34,452 nucleotides of DNA from Natranaerobius trueperi (GCF_002216005.1 NZ_NIQC01000027.1:1-34452), one strand, 5' to 3'. Counted from the first letter of the stretch, positions 15,861 through 25,126 are shown. Program-made: numbers and translations. The notes: generated by a model not told the origin, from the sequence alone.

Positions 15861-17417
15861 CTAGACAGGAAAGTTTCCATGCTTTTTCGCTGGTCGTTCT
15901 TCTCTTTTATTATCTAGGGTTTCTAAAGCATAGATCAATCTAGGACGTGTTTCTCTTGGATCTATAATATCATCAACCCTTCCTCGTGATGCTGCAACAT
16001 ATGGATTAGCAAATTGTTCTCTATATTCATCAATCTTCTCTTGACGAGTTTGTTCAGGGTCATCTGAGTTTTCGATTTCTTTTTTAAATATGATATTTGC
16101 TGCACCTTCAGGTCCCATAACAGCAATTTCTGCAGAAGGGTAAGCATACACGACATCAGCCATTAACGATTTTGAGCACATTGCTATGTATGATCCACCA
16201 TAAGACTTACGAAGAATTACAGTTAACTTTGGTACTGTAGCTTCTGAATATGCATATAGTAATTTAGCTCCATGTCGTATAATTCCTCCATGTTCTTGAG
16301 CAGTTCCCGGTAAGTAACCAGGTACGTCTTGGAATGTAATTAAAGGAATATTGAATGAATCACAATATCTAATAAAGCGCGCCCCTTTATCAGAAGCATT
16401 AATATCTAAACAACCTGCTAAATGAGAAGGCTGATTAGCAACTACCCCAACAGTTCTACCATTTAATCTAGCAAAACCAATCACTATATTTTTAGCATAG
16501 CTTTCTTGAACTTCAAAAAAGTAATTATCATCTACAACACGAGTGATAACTTTTCTAACATCATAAGGTTTGTTCGGATTTTCTGGGATTAAGTCTTTTA
16601 AATCTTCTTCTTTTCTATTTGGATCATCACTAGGTTCAAAGACAGGTGGTTCTTCCATATTATTAGAAGGTAAGAACTGTAATAATTCTCTTATACTATC
16701 TAAACAGTCTTTATCATCATCTGTGGCAAAATGTCCTACTCCACTTTTGGTATTATGTGCATCAGCTCCACCTAGTTCCTCAAAGGTTACTTCTTCACCA
16801 GTAACAGTTTTTATTACAGAAGGACCTGTAATAAACATTTGACTTGTATCTCTTACCATAAACACAAAATCGGTAAGAGCCGGTGAATAAACTGCTCCTC
16901 CTGCACAAGGTCCCATAATTGCAGAAATTTGAGGTATCACACCTGAATAAATAGTATTTCTATAGAATATATTACCGTACCCTTTTAAAGCATCTACACC
17001 TTCTTGTATACGTGCTCCACCTGAATCATTAAGTCCAATTAAAGGTGCACCAACTTTTGCTGCTTGATCCATAACATTACATATCTTATATGCATGCATC
17101 TCACCTAAGGTACCACCTAAAACAGTAAAATCTTGAGCATAAACATAAACTAATCGTCCTTCAACGGTACCATATCCTGTTACAACACCCTCTCCTGGGG
17201 CTTCTTTTTTATCCATTCCTAATTGAGTTTGTCGATGCTTTACAAAAGCGTTTAGCTCAGCAAAACTTCCATCATCTAAAAAATTATCAATTCTTTCCCT
17301 TGCAGACATTTTACCTTTTTCATGTTGTTTAGCTATTCGGTTTTCTCCTCCACCTTGGTGAATCTTTTCTTTTTCTTTTTGTAATATTTCAAGTTTTGAA
17401 AATTCATCGTTTGCCAT
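15861..17417 (-). CDS. mmdA: Methylmalonyl-CoA decarboxylase alpha subunit (carboxyltransferase)
   Basis: Transfers the carboxyl group from (S)-methylmalonyl-CoA to biotin, releasing propionyl-CoA. The 518-residue protein has the two crotonase-like halves of the acyl-CoA carboxyltransferase family. [22 protein letters not shown] and [17 protein letters not shown] lead into [21 protein letters not shown] and [17 protein letters not shown] in the first half. [28 protein letters not shown] and [12 protein letters not shown] are in the second. The same family includes propionyl-CoA carboxylase beta. The adjoining mmdB and mmdD membrane subunits and the lack of a biotin carboxylase gene favour the decarboxylating, Na+-pumping role. 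Confidence 0.93.
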   Translation of the reverse strand: MANDEFSKLEILQKEKEKIHQGGGENRIAKQHEKGKMSARERIDNFLDDGSFAELNAFVKHRQTQLGMDKKEAPGEGVVTGYGTVEGRLVYVYAQDFTVLGGTLGEMHAYKICNVMDQAAKVGAPLIGLNDSGGARIQEGVDALKGYGNIFYRNTIYSGVIPQISAIMGPCAGGAVYSPALTDFVFMVRDTSQMFITGPSVIKTVTGEEVTFEELGGADAHNTKSGVGHFATDDDKDCLDSIRELLQFLPSNNMEEPPVFEPSDDPNRKEEDLKDLIPENPNKPYDVRKVITRVVDDNYFFEVQESYAKNIVIGFARLNGRTVGVVANQPSHLAGCLDINASDKGARFIRYCDSFNIPLITFQDVPGYLPGTAQEHGGIIRHGAKLLYAYSEATVPKLTVILRKSYGGSYIAMCSKSLMADVVYAYPSAEIAVMGPEGAANIIFKKEIENSDDPEQTRQEKIDEYREQFANPYVAASRGRVDDIIDPRETRPRLIYALETLDNKREERPAKKHGNFPV

Positions 17418-17438
17418 TGTGAATACCTCCTAATAACT

Positions 17439-17840
17439 TTATTTTCTTTCACAAAGTTCAATCAAAGTTCCACCAGTACTTTTCGGATGAACAAAAGCTA
17501 TTCTAGCACCACCCGCTCCATATCTAGGAGTCTCATCTATAAGTCTAATACCCTGATCTTTTAACTCTTGTAAACGTTTCTCAATATCATCAACTCTAAA
17601 AGCTATATGCTGTACACCAGCACCCTTTTTATCTATAAATTTATTTATTGGACTATCCTCTGTCATTCCTTCTAATAATTCAATTTTTGTATCTCCTATA
17701 GGTAGAAAAGCAACTTTTACTTTTTGCTCTTCTACTTCTTCAGTTCCAACAGAATTTATATCTAGATTATTCTCATAAAATTCTAAAGCTTTCTCGAGAT
17801 CTTTCACAGCAATTCCAATATGGTCAACTTTATTAACCAT
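17439..17840 (-). CDS. mce: Methylmalonyl-CoA epimerase
   Basis: Interconverts (R)- and (S)-methylmalonyl-CoA, linking the mutase product to the decarboxylase substrate. The 133-residue protein is a vicinal-oxygen-chelate fold protein with two repeats, starting KVDHIGIAVKDLEKALEFYE. His in DHIGIAV, His in GVQHIAFRVDDI and Glu in GGTLIELCE are the expected metal ligands. It starts within the stop of the mutase small subunit (TAATG overlap), so the two should be translationally coupled. Confidence 0.95.
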   Translation of the reverse strand: MVNKVDHIGIAVKDLEKALEFYENNLDINSVGTEEVEEQKVKVAFLPIGDTKIELLEGMTEDSPINKFIDKKGAGVQHIAFRVDDIEKRLQELKDQGIRLIDETPRYGAGGARIAFVHPKSTGGTLIELCERK

Positions 17841-18250
17841 TAAGCACCCTCCTTTGAAACATTATTTTTAATAAATTCTATAATATCATTACTTGTTGTC
17901 CCAGGAGTAAATACTTCGGATACGCCTTGTTCTTTCAAATATGGAATATCATCTTCTGGTATAACTCCACCACCTAAAACCAAAATATCCTCTGCATCGT
18001 GTTCTTTTAATAATGAAACAATCTTTGGAAACAACTCATTATGAGCTCCAGATAAACAGCTTAATGCTAATACCTTAGCATCTTCTTGTAATGCAATTGA
18101 AACAATTTGGTCAGGGGTTTGCCTAAGTCCAGTATAGATAACCTCCATACCAGCATCTCTTAGGGCTCTTGCTATGAATTTTGCCCCCCTATCATGACCA
18201 TCTAACCCTGGTTTTCCAACAACAACTCTTATAGGTGTCACTGTTAACAT
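17840..18250 (-). CDS. mcmA2: Methylmalonyl-CoA mutase, cobalamin-binding subunit
   Basis: The separate B12-binding half of the mutase, 136 residues. The motif DGHDRGAKFIARALRDAG contains the His that replaces the lower cobalamin ligand (DxHxxG). LSCLSGAHNELFPKI and VLGGGVIPEDD complete the flavodoxin-like fold. In many bacteria this domain is fused to the catalytic barrel; here, as in archaea and some Clostridia, it is a distinct protein. The ATG at 18250 sits only 2 nt after GGAGG, so the GTG three codons later (18241) is a possible true start. It follows mcmA1 by 18 nt. Confidence 0.93.
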   Translation of the reverse strand: MLTVTPIRVVVGKPGLDGHDRGAKFIARALRDAGMEVIYTGLRQTPDQIVSIALQEDAKVLALSCLSGAHNELFPKIVSLLKEHDAEDILVLGGGVIPEDDIPYLKEQGVSEVFTPGTTSNDIIEFIKNNVSKEGA

Positions 18251-18268
18251 AACCTCCTTTTATGTTGC

Positions 18269-19936
18269 TTAAATATAACTATCCGCTTCATATTCACCGA
18301 AAGTCTCTCTTAATGCACCACAAATTTCACCTAATGTTGCATATTCCTTAACAGCTTTAATTATATAAGGCATTAAATTATCAGTTCCTTCAGCCGCATC
18401 TTGTAATTTATTTAAGCAATCCTCGACAGTTTTATTATCCCGCTTCTCTCGAATCTTCTCTAATTTATTTTTCTGAGCATCAGCAACTTTTTCATCTACT
18501 TTGTGAGTGCTTAAGTTTAATTCTTCTTCAACTTTAAACTCATTCAACCCGACTATAATTTGTTCTTTATCCTCTACAGATTTTTGCCATTCATAAGCAC
18601 TATCTTGTATTTCTTTTTGTATAAAACCTTGATCAATCGCTTTAGGCGCTCCACCTAAATCATCGATCTTATTTATTAGCTCTTGAGCCTCTTGTTCGAG
18701 TTTATTAGTTAAATTTTCTACATAGTAACTACCACCAATAGGATCAACAGTATCTGCCGCACCGCTTTCATTTGCAATAATTTGTTGAGTTCTTAAAGCT
18801 ATTTGAACTGATTCTTCAGTTGGTAAAGATAGGGCCTCATCTCGTGAATTAGTATGAAGAGACTGTGTTCCTCCAAGTACAGCTGCTAAAGCCTGCAGTG
18901 TTACTCTTACAACATTATTATTTGGTTGTTGTGCTGTTAAAGTACACCCTGCTGTTTGTGTATGAAAGCGCATTTTCATACTCTTAGGGTTTTTCGCTCC
19001 ATAACGTTCTTTCATCAGTTTTGCCCATAGTCTTCTTGCAGCTCTGAACTTTGCAATTTCTTCAAAAAAGTCCAAATGGGAATTAAAGAAAAATGAAAGT
19101 CTAGGTGCAAACTCGTCAATATCAAGACCACTTTCTAATGCAGCATCAACATAAGCTAGTCCGTTTGCTATAGTAAACGCTATTTCTTGAATTGCATTAC
19201 TTCCAGCCTCACGGATATGATAACCACTAATACTTATTGTATTCCAACGTGGTACTTCTTTACTACAATACTTAATAATGTCTGTAATTAACCTCATAGA
19301 AGGCTCTGGTGGAAATATGTAAGTACCTCTAGCTATGTATTCTTTTAAAATATCATTCTGAATCGTACCTGCAAGTTTTTCTTTAGATATACCTTGTTTT
19401 TCCCCAATTGCAATATACATAGCTAATAATACTGCCGCTGGTGCATTGATTGTCATTGAAGTACTAACCTTATCTAAAGGAATTTTATCAAATAAAATTT
19501 CTAAATCCTCTAAAGTATCTACGGCTACTCCTACTTTCCCAACCTCTCCATGGGCCATAGGATGATCAGAATCGTAACCTATTTGAGTAGGTAAATCAAA
19601 AGCAACACTCAAACCAGTTTGACCTTGTTCTAAAAGATATTTAAAACGTCTATTAGTCTCTTCTGCAGACGCAAAACCTGCATATTGTCTCATAGTCCAG
19701 AATTTACCCCTATACATTGTTGGCTGTACTCCACGGGTAAATGGATATTCTCCTGGAAACCCTAAATTTTCTATATAATCTTCTTCATTAAGAGGAGTAT
19801 ATAGTGGATCTACATGAATATCAGAGTTTGTTTTAAACTCCTCTCTTCTTTCTGGGAATCGATCTAAAGCTTTCTTTAAAGTACCATTTTTCCAGTTTTC
19901 TAACTCTTCTCTCAATTTATTTTTGTTTTCGGACAA
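18269..19936 (-). CDS. mcmA1: Methylmalonyl-CoA mutase, catalytic (TIM-barrel) subunit
   Basis: Catalyses the B12-dependent rearrangement between succinyl-CoA and (R)-methylmalonyl-CoA. The 555-residue barrel has [19 protein letters not shown] with the Tyr typical of methylmalonyl- (not isobutyryl-) CoA mutases. It also has [23 protein letters not shown] and [16 protein letters not shown] followed by [14 protein letters not shown]. The cobalamin domain is encoded next as mcmA2. The start is TTG at 19936 with AGGAGGGA 5-7 nt upstream. Only 34 nt separate it from the terminator after gdhA, leaving almost no room for a separate promoter. Confidence 0.95.
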   Translation of the reverse strand: MSENKNKLREELENWKNGTLKKALDRFPERREEFKTNSDIHVDPLYTPLNEEDYIENLGFPGEYPFTRGVQPTMYRGKFWTMRQYAGFASAEETNRRFKYLLEQGQTGLSVAFDLPTQIGYDSDHPMAHGEVGKVGVAVDTLEDLEILFDKIPLDKVSTSMTINAPAAVLLAMYIAIGEKQGISKEKLAGTIQNDILKEYIARGTYIFPPEPSMRLITDIIKYCSKEVPRWNTISISGYHIREAGSNAIQEIAFTIANGLAYVDAALESGLDIDEFAPRLSFFFNSHLDFFEEIAKFRAARRLWAKLMKERYGAKNPKSMKMRFHTQTAGCTLTAQQPNNNVVRVTLQALAAVLGGTQSLHTNSRDEALSLPTEESVQIALRTQQIIANESGAADTVDPIGGSYYVENLTNKLEQEAQELINKIDDLGGAPKAIDQGFIQKEIQDSAYEWQKSVEDKEQIIVGLNEFKVEEELNLSTHKVDEKVADAQKNKLEKIREKRDNKTVEDCLNKLQDAAEGTDNLMPYIIKAVKEYATLGEICGALRETFGEYEADSYI

Positions 19937-19970
19937 AAGGATCCCTCCTGTTGGTTAATGTTGTGTTAAA

Positions 19971-19998
19971 GGGAGATCTAGCTTTGTCTAGATCTCCC
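19971..19998 (-). terminator. Hairpin between gdhA and the mutase genes
   Basis: GGGAGATCTAG (19971-19981) pairs perfectly with CTAGATCTCCC (19988-19998) across a 6-nt loop. In the minus direction only TTTAA follows, so termination may be partial and allow transcription to continue into the mutase genes. In the plus direction a better T-run follows. Confidence 0.7.
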
Positions 19999-20017
19999 AT
20001 CTTTTTTAATCCTTGTT

Positions 20018-21268
20018 TTAGTTTAACCAACCTCTAGTTTTCATAGCATCAGCAAGGCGCTGAACGGCAAGTAAATAAGCTGCGGTTCTCATGTGTACAT
20101 CATAGCTTTCTCTAGTCTTATAACACGATTTAAATGCATCCACCATCATCTCTTCCATTCTATTATTTACTTCATCTTCAGTCCAGTAAAAGTTCTGTAA
20201 GTTTTGTACCCATTCAAAGTAACTTACAGTAACACCACCTGCGTTGGCTAGAATATCTGGTAAAGTTATGACACCTTTTTCAAATAAAATTTTATCTGCT
20301 TCAGGAGTAGTCGGACCGTTAGCAGCCTCTGCTATGATTTTAGCTTTTATATCACTAGCATTAGCTTGTGTTAACTGGTTTTCTAAAGCAGCAGGTATCA
20401 ATATATCACATTCTAAAGTAAGTAATTCACTATTAGTAACATTTTCTGTTCCAGGATAGTTTTTAACTGAACCAGTCTCTTTTTTGTATTTTTCTAGTTC
20501 GTATGGGTTAACCCCTTCTTCACTATAGACTCCTGATACTGAATCATTTGTGGCAACTATAGTTGCTCCCATATCATATAACAGTTTTGCTGCTATACTA
20601 CCTGCATTACCGAATCCTTGCACTACAACTTTCATATCTTTCATATTCCAGCCTAATTCTTTAACAGCCTCACGAGTTACATACACACATCCTCTTCCAG
20701 TAGCTTCTGAACGACCTTTTGAACCTCCAATATTTATAGGTTTACCAGTCATAATTCCAAAGTTATTATAACCTCTGACTTTACTAAATTCATCCATCAT
20801 CCATGCCATAACTTGTGGGTTTGTATAAACGTCTGGTGCAGGAATATCTTTTTCCGGCCCAATAAAATTAGCTACATTTTTTATAAATCCTCTACTTAAA
20901 CGTTCTAATTCACCTTGACTCATTTCTTTTGGATTACACTCTATTCCACCTTTTGCACCACCATACGGAACCCCTACTACTGCACACTTAAATGTCATCC
21001 ACATAGACAATGCTTTAGCTTCATCCATTTCTACTGTAGGATGGAACCGTAAACCACCTTTAAAAGGACCTAATACATCACAATGTTGTGACCTTATACC
21101 GCGAAAAACTTTAATTGATCCATCATCCATTTTAACAGGGAATGAAACTTCTAATACATTTTGAGGCTGTTTGAGCATTTCAAAGACAGTATAATCAAGT
21201 CCTAACATATCCACCGCTTCTTTAATCTGCTGCTGAACTATCTGATACACATTAGTATTTTCTGACAT
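20018..21268 (-). CDS. gdhA: Glutamate dehydrogenase
   Basis: Oxidatively deaminates glutamate to 2-oxoglutarate and ammonia. The 416-residue protein matches the hexameric, mainly NAD-linked clostridial and archaeal type. The substrate domain has GGLRFHP, WMTFKCAVVGVPYGGAKGGI (with catalytic and substrate lysines) and PAPDVYTNPQVMAW. The Rossmann domain has VVQGFGNAGSIAAKLL and AAGGVTVSYFEWVQN-type motifs (here NAGGVTVSYFEWVQN). It starts 52 nt after korC, whose product complex uses 2-oxoglutarate, and ends just before the mutase genes. That placement supports a catabolic role. SD AAAGGGGG precedes the ATG. Confidence 0.95.
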   Translation of the reverse strand: MSENTNVYQIVQQQIKEAVDMLGLDYTVFEMLKQPQNVLEVSFPVKMDDGSIKVFRGIRSQHCDVLGPFKGGLRFHPTVEMDEAKALSMWMTFKCAVVGVPYGGAKGGIECNPKEMSQGELERLSRGFIKNVANFIGPEKDIPAPDVYTNPQVMAWMMDEFSKVRGYNNFGIMTGKPINIGGSKGRSEATGRGCVYVTREAVKELGWNMKDMKVVVQGFGNAGSIAAKLLYDMGATIVATNDSVSGVYSEEGVNPYELEKYKKETGSVKNYPGTENVTNSELLTLECDILIPAALENQLTQANASDIKAKIIAEAANGPTTPEADKILFEKGVITLPDILANAGGVTVSYFEWVQNLQNFYWTEDEVNNRMEEMMVDAFKSCYKTRESYDVHMRTAAYLLAVQRLADAMKTRGWLN

Positions 21269-21320
21269 TTAAAAAACCCCCTTTTATTTAATTAAAACTT
21301 TTAAAAAAATCAGATTTCTA

Positions 21321-21857
21321 CTAATCCCCGTATTCTTCAGCTAACTCATACCCCCTCTCAAATGCCTTCCAATTCAGTTCTTCGGTACCTTTTGGTACAT
21401 AATTTGATATTGCTTCTTTTGTTGTGGACTTAGAAACTGCTTGTGTAAAGTATACTGTAGCTCCTAAAGCCACCATATTTGCTACTATCTTTTTTCCGAT
21501 TTCCGTTTCAGCTGTTTTTAAAAATGGTATTTGGTGCAATTCACCACATGCTTTATCAATCTCTAGTTGACTATCAACCAAGACTTTACATTCTTCAGAT
21601 ATATCAGTTGTATATTTGTTAAAAGCCTCTTCAGTTAAAGTAAGTAAAAAATTTGGAGTTGTTACTTCAGGATAATCAATTTCTTCATCACTAATAATAA
21701 CTTCTGACTTACTTGCTCCACCTCTAGCTTCAGGGCCGTAACTTTGAGTCTGAATAACGTTTTTACCTTCTTTCGTAGCAGCAGAAGCTAAGATAATTCC
21801 AGCTAATATCAAACCTTGGCCACCAGAACCACTTAATCTTAATTCCCACCTTTTCAT
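21321..21857 (-). CDS. korC: 2-oxoacid:ferredoxin oxidoreductase gamma subunit
   Basis: A 178-residue gamma subunit of the pyruvate/2-oxoglutarate ferredoxin oxidoreductase family. The N-terminal RLSGSGGQGLILAGIILASAA and QTQSYGPEARGGASKSEVIIS motifs are diagnostic. It helps bind CoA in the complex. It overlaps the end of korB by 4 nt. 2-Oxoglutarate is inferred as substrate from the neighbouring gdhA and methylmalonyl-CoA genes. Confidence 0.92.
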   Translation of the reverse strand: MKRWELRLSGSGGQGLILAGIILASAATKEGKNVIQTQSYGPEARGGASKSEVIISDEEIDYPEVTTPNFLLTLTEEAFNKYTTDISEECKVLVDSQLEIDKACGELHQIPFLKTAETEIGKKIVANMVALGATVYFTQAVSKSTTKEAISNYVPKGTEELNWKAFERGYELAEEYGD

Positions 21858-22684
21858 GATCTCAACTCCTTTTCCCTAACAGTATCAAGCATCTGTTGGT
21901 ACTTTTCCGTATACTCTGGTCTTGACTCATCTTTCCATAATTCTCCTAAAACAATTTTTCTTGCTTTTTTCTCTTCAGGTAACTTGTCATAGGCCCTAAC
22001 ACTAACGGTATTTTCTTTCTGCCAATTTAACATATCAATAGCAGTCTTTAATTGATTTCTTCTACCATAATAAGTAGGACATTGGCTTAAAGCTTCTACA
22101 AATGAAAAACCTTTATGTTTTAGGGAATCGGTAATTACTTGTGTTAGTTGTTTAGTCTGATAAGTAGCGCCTCTACCTACATAAGTAGCACCTGCAGATT
22201 TAACAAGTCCACACAAGTCAAATGAAGTTTCAACATTTCCATAAGGAGAAGTAGTTGCGTAGGCATCAGTTGGTGTCATTGGAGAATACTGACCACTAGT
22301 CATTCCATAAATATTATTATTAAATACAATAGTAGTAATCCCAATATTTCTTCTAGCCGCATGAATCAGGTGATTACCTCCAATTGCAGTACTATCTCCA
22401 TCCCCTGTTAAAACAATAACGTTAAGGTCTGGATTTGCATGTTTTACTCCTGTAGCATAAGCTAAAGCTCTACCATGGGTTGTGTGAAGAGTATTAAAAT
22501 TCAGATAACCAGGAGCTCTAGAAGAGCAACCAATACCAGATACTACTACTGTTTTTTCTTGATCTAAACCTGCTTGATCAATACCTCTTATAAGACTATT
22601 AAGTATAATACCATGGCCACAACCCGGACACCATATATGAGGAATTTTATCTAAACGTAAGTATTTTCTTAAATGGGCGCTCAT
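21854..22684 (-). CDS. korB: 2-oxoacid:ferredoxin oxidoreductase beta (TPP-binding) subunit
   Basis: A 276-residue TPP-binding subunit. WCPGCGHGIILN holds cluster or structural cysteines. The TPP/Mg motif starts at GDGDSTAIGGNHLIHAARRN and ends with NNNIYGMTSGQYSP. The TSGQ-SPTT-type end is common in 2-oxoglutarate and 2-oxoisovalerate enzymes that lack an internal ferredoxin domain. It overlaps korA at TAATG and korC by 4 nt, so the subunits should be made in balance. Confidence 0.94.
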   Translation of the reverse strand: MSAHLRKYLRLDKIPHIWCPGCGHGIILNSLIRGIDQAGLDQEKTVVVSGIGCSSRAPGYLNFNTLHTTHGRALAYATGVKHANPDLNVIVLTGDGDSTAIGGNHLIHAARRNIGITTIVFNNNIYGMTSGQYSPMTPTDAYATTSPYGNVETSFDLCGLVKSAGATYVGRGATYQTKQLTQVITDSLKHKGFSFVEALSQCPTYYGRRNQLKTAIDMLNWQKENTVSVRAYDKLPEEKKARKIVLGELWKDESRPEYTEKYQQMLDTVREKELRS

Positions 22685-23823
22685 TACTTTTCCTCCCTTT
22701 CAATGGATTTAATAATATCCTGAGGAGTGATAAGGTGAGTATCAACTCTATGAACTCCTCTTACATTTTGATTTGAATCAACACACTTTTCAACTTCTCC
22801 TAAAATTTGCCCTAAATTCATTTCTGGAACTATTATATTATTAACACATTTTAAGTATTGAGTTATCTGTTCATAAGGGAATGGCCAAATCGTTTTTAGT
22901 CTAATATACCCTATCTTTTCACCTTTAGTGCTAAGGTCCTTACATGCACTAATAGCTGATCTTGCTACAGACCCATAAGAGATTATAACTGTTTCTGCAT
23001 CTTCTGGTATATCTACTTCTAGATCAATAATCTCATCTGAAGCCTTTTCAACTTTATCTACTAACCGTTTAATTAAATCATCTACAATCTCTGGTTTTAA
23101 ATTTGGAAAACCCGTCTTGTCATGATGTAAACCAGTTACATGATAGGGTTTACCTTCACCAAAGTTAGCCATAGGTGGAATTCCATCTTCATCAGCTTGA
23201 TAAGGGAAATATTCTTCTTCATTTTCATTAGGTTTTTTTCTATTTATGATTTTTATTTCATCCCTCTTAGGAAGGTTTACATTTTCTCTTAAATGCCCAA
23301 CCACTTCATCTAATAAAAGTATTACTGGAGTCCGAAACTTTTCTGCTAAATTAAAAGCTTGAATCGTCATATCATATGTTTCTCTAACTGAGTAAGGAGA
23401 AAGAGCAATTACAGGATGGTCTCCATGAGTTCCCCATTTTGCTTGCATAACATCTCCTTGTGAAGATGCTGTAGGACCTCCTGTACTTGGTCCACTTCTT
23501 TGGACATTAACAACTACACAAGGAACTTCTGCCATACAAGCATAACCTAAGTTTTCTTGTTTTAATGAAAAACCAGGACCACTAGTTGCTGTAATACTTT
23601 TTGACCCAGCTAGAGATGCCCCAATAATAGCTGCCATACTACCAATTTCATCCTCCATCTGGATGAACTTACCGCCCATTTTTGGTAATTCTTCAGCAAA
23701 ACCTTCAGCCACCTCTGATGATGGGGTTATTGGATAACCTGCATAGAAAGTTGCGCCAGCCTGTAAGGCACCTTTAACACAAGCTTCATTCCCTTGCATT
23801 AACACAGCTTCACTATTTTTCAT
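22684..23823 (-). CDS. korA: 2-oxoacid:ferredoxin oxidoreductase alpha subunit
   Basis: The alpha subunit (379 residues) carries the pyrimidine-binding domain. GNEACVKGALQAGATFYAGYPITPSSE and ATSGPGFSLKQENLGYA are hallmarks, with NVQRSGPSTGGPT and HGDHP further on. The C-terminal transketolase-like domain follows a charged linker. The start is set at ATG 23823, not the ATG at 23832, because GGAGG lies 9 nt upstream of the former and directly touches the latter. The gene overlaps the end of korD by 11 nt. Together with korB, korC and korD it converts 2-oxoglutarate, CoA and oxidised ferredoxin to succinyl-CoA and CO2. Confidence 0.94.
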   Translation of the reverse strand: MKNSEAVLMQGNEACVKGALQAGATFYAGYPITPSSEVAEGFAEELPKMGGKFIQMEDEIGSMAAIIGASLAGSKSITATSGPGFSLKQENLGYACMAEVPCVVVNVQRSGPSTGGPTASSQGDVMQAKWGTHGDHPVIALSPYSVRETYDMTIQAFNLAEKFRTPVILLLDEVVGHLRENVNLPKRDEIKIINRKKPNENEEEYFPYQADEDGIPPMANFGEGKPYHVTGLHHDKTGFPNLKPEIVDDLIKRLVDKVEKASDEIIDLEVDIPEDAETVIISYGSVARSAISACKDLSTKGEKIGYIRLKTIWPFPYEQITQYLKCVNNIIVPEMNLGQILGEVEKCVDSNQNVRGVHRVDTHLITPQDIIKSIEREEK

Positions 23824-24034
23824 TAGATTCATCCTCCTTCTTTACAACAATGGCAAAATCAGGGCACCGAAGTTCACATAATCCACATTTAATACAAGCT
23901 TCATGATTTTTTACAATTGCCTTTCCTTTCTTATCATAATCTAAAACTTTCTTAGGGCAATATTCAATACAAATACCACACGCTTTACACCATTTTGAAG
24001 CTACTTCAACCGGTATAGACCTTTCAGTGCTCAT
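23813..24034 (-). CDS. korD: 2[4Fe-4S] ferredoxin subunit of 2-oxoacid oxidoreductase
   Basis: A 73-residue ferredoxin-like delta subunit with two CxxCxxCxxxCP clusters (CKACGICIEYCPKK and CIKCGLCELRCPDF). It receives electrons from the TPP-bound intermediate and passes them to soluble ferredoxin. The start is placed at ATG 24034 with AGGGGG 7 nt upstream; a TTG one codon earlier is less likely. It overlaps the stop of the regulator gene upstream by 11 nt, which places the regulator and the enzyme in one transcript. Confidence 0.93.
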   Translation of the reverse strand: MSTERSIPVEVASKWCKACGICIEYCPKKVLDYDKKGKAIVKNHEACIKCGLCELRCPDFAIVVKKEDESNEK

Positions 24035-25013
24035 CAATTTTCCCCCTAACTTTTTGTTTTAAATCCACTAAAGTGGTTTTAAGTAAATTCAATGAAGCTT
24101 CATCAGGCTTGAAAATCACCTCCACTATATCTTTTTTTTCACTAATGATTTTCTCTAAATACTTCTTTCTCCCTGGACTTGTTACAATTTGATCAACTGA
24201 GTTAACAAAGTTGATTAATTCATCTTCAGAAGTATTAGTCGTATAATAGATCTCTATGTTATTTATTCCGGTTTTAGATATAGCATTTTTAAATTTTTCT
24301 GCAAAATTTTCAGATTTGCAAGCTAAACCAATCTTTGTTTCCTGTGAAAAACGAGCTATCTTTACAACAGTTTCCATTTGCAGTTCGAGTGCTATAGGAA
24401 CAATATCGACATTTAAATTTTTTAATAGGTCTTTAATTTCTTCTAAATGAAAGAATGTTGTGATAATAACATCAACATCTTTTAATTGTTCGTTATAACT
24501 TTCTGTATTTTCTTTTAAATCTGATAATAGGACTGGTAATATCGATACACCTTGATCGAAATATAATTCATTGACAAAATAATTTATTTGTTCTTCATTG
24601 CATTCAATAAAAGCAATTTTAAGCTGTGTTAACATCTCTTGCTTTTCACGAGCTCTTATATGAGTAATATCTAGAAATTCATCTAAAGAAAAACCTAATT
24701 GTATAGCTTCCTCAATAGAAACATCAATAATTTTTAACAAACGCTCTTTTCGACTCTGTTGCTTAAGTTTATCATCTTGTTCTGAAACAAATGTACCTCT
24801 ACCTTGATGACAAACTATCACACCTTCTGTTTGTAATTCCTTATATGCCATGCTAACGGTATTTCTACTAACTTGTAAACGTTCTGATAATTCTCGTTCA
24901 GTAGGTAATTTCGTACCGCTTTTCCAAAAACCAGACTCAACAAATTGTTTTATATTGTTAGCAATTTGTAAGTAATATGGAACACTTGTTTTTCTGTCTA
25001 ATTCAAACTCCAT
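24024..25013 (-). CDS. GntR-family transcriptional regulator heading the kor operon
   Basis: A 329-residue regulator. Residues 1-75 are a clear GntR winged helix (VPYYLQIANNIKQFVESGFW, LPTERELSERLQVSRNTVSMAYKELQTEGV, GRGTFV). The rest lacks aminotransferase, FadR or UTRA motifs. After a helical segment with ARE it shows alternating alpha/beta with IAFIECNEEQINYF, DVDVIITTFFHLEEI and IGLACKSENFAEKFKNAI, which looks like a periplasmic-binding-type or response-regulator-like sensor. The ligand is unknown. It overlaps korD and has palindromes near its promoter, so it probably controls its own operon. Whether it represses or activates cannot be read from sequence. Confidence 0.87.
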   Translation of the reverse strand: MEFELDRKTSVPYYLQIANNIKQFVESGFWKSGTKLPTERELSERLQVSRNTVSMAYKELQTEGVIVCHQGRGTFVSEQDDKLKQQSRKERLLKIIDVSIEEAIQLGFSLDEFLDITHIRAREKQEMLTQLKIAFIECNEEQINYFVNELYFDQGVSILPVLLSDLKENTESYNEQLKDVDVIITTFFHLEEIKDLLKNLNVDIVPIALELQMETVVKIARFSQETKIGLACKSENFAEKFKNAISKTGINNIEIYYTTNTSEDELINFVNSVDQIVTSPGRKKYLEKIISEKKDIVEVIFKPDEASLNLLKTTLVDLKQKVRGKIDEH

Positions 25014-25044
25014 AACATCACTTCCCTTATAGTTGGATCATGTA

Positions 25045-25060
25045 ATTGGATTAGTCCAAT
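25045..25060. promoter_or_regulatory. Operator-like palindrome at the gntR-kor promoter
   Basis: ATTGGA and TCCAAT flank TTAG. It begins about 8 nt downstream of the -10 hexamer, at the expected transcription start, a classic place for a repressor site. Its core TGGANTAATCCA is shared with the longer palindrome at 25136-25159. Confidence 0.6.
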
Positions 25061-25068
25061 ATCTCTTC

Positions 25069-25099
25069 ATTATAATTTCTAATAAATTCCTTCGGTAAA
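25069..25099 (-). promoter_or_regulatory. Promoter of the gntR-korDABC operon
   Basis: A perfect TATAAT (25074-25069 on the minus strand) lies 56 nt before the gntR start. The best -35 candidates are TTTACC or TTACCG, 18-19 bp upstream, so the -35 is weak, which would suit a regulated promoter. Confidence 0.5.
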
Positions 25100-25126
25100 T
25101 ATTACAAATTTCCTTCTATTTTTTTG

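Noticed and set aside
15861-17417. Propionyl-CoA carboxylase beta subunit instead of decarboxylase alpha
   Set aside because: The family is shared, but the cluster has the Na+-pump membrane subunits and no biotin carboxylase gene.
19937-20017. Cobalamin riboswitch controlling the B12-dependent mutase
   Set aside because: The leader is far too short, and no B12-box-like sequence is visible between gdhA and mcmA1.
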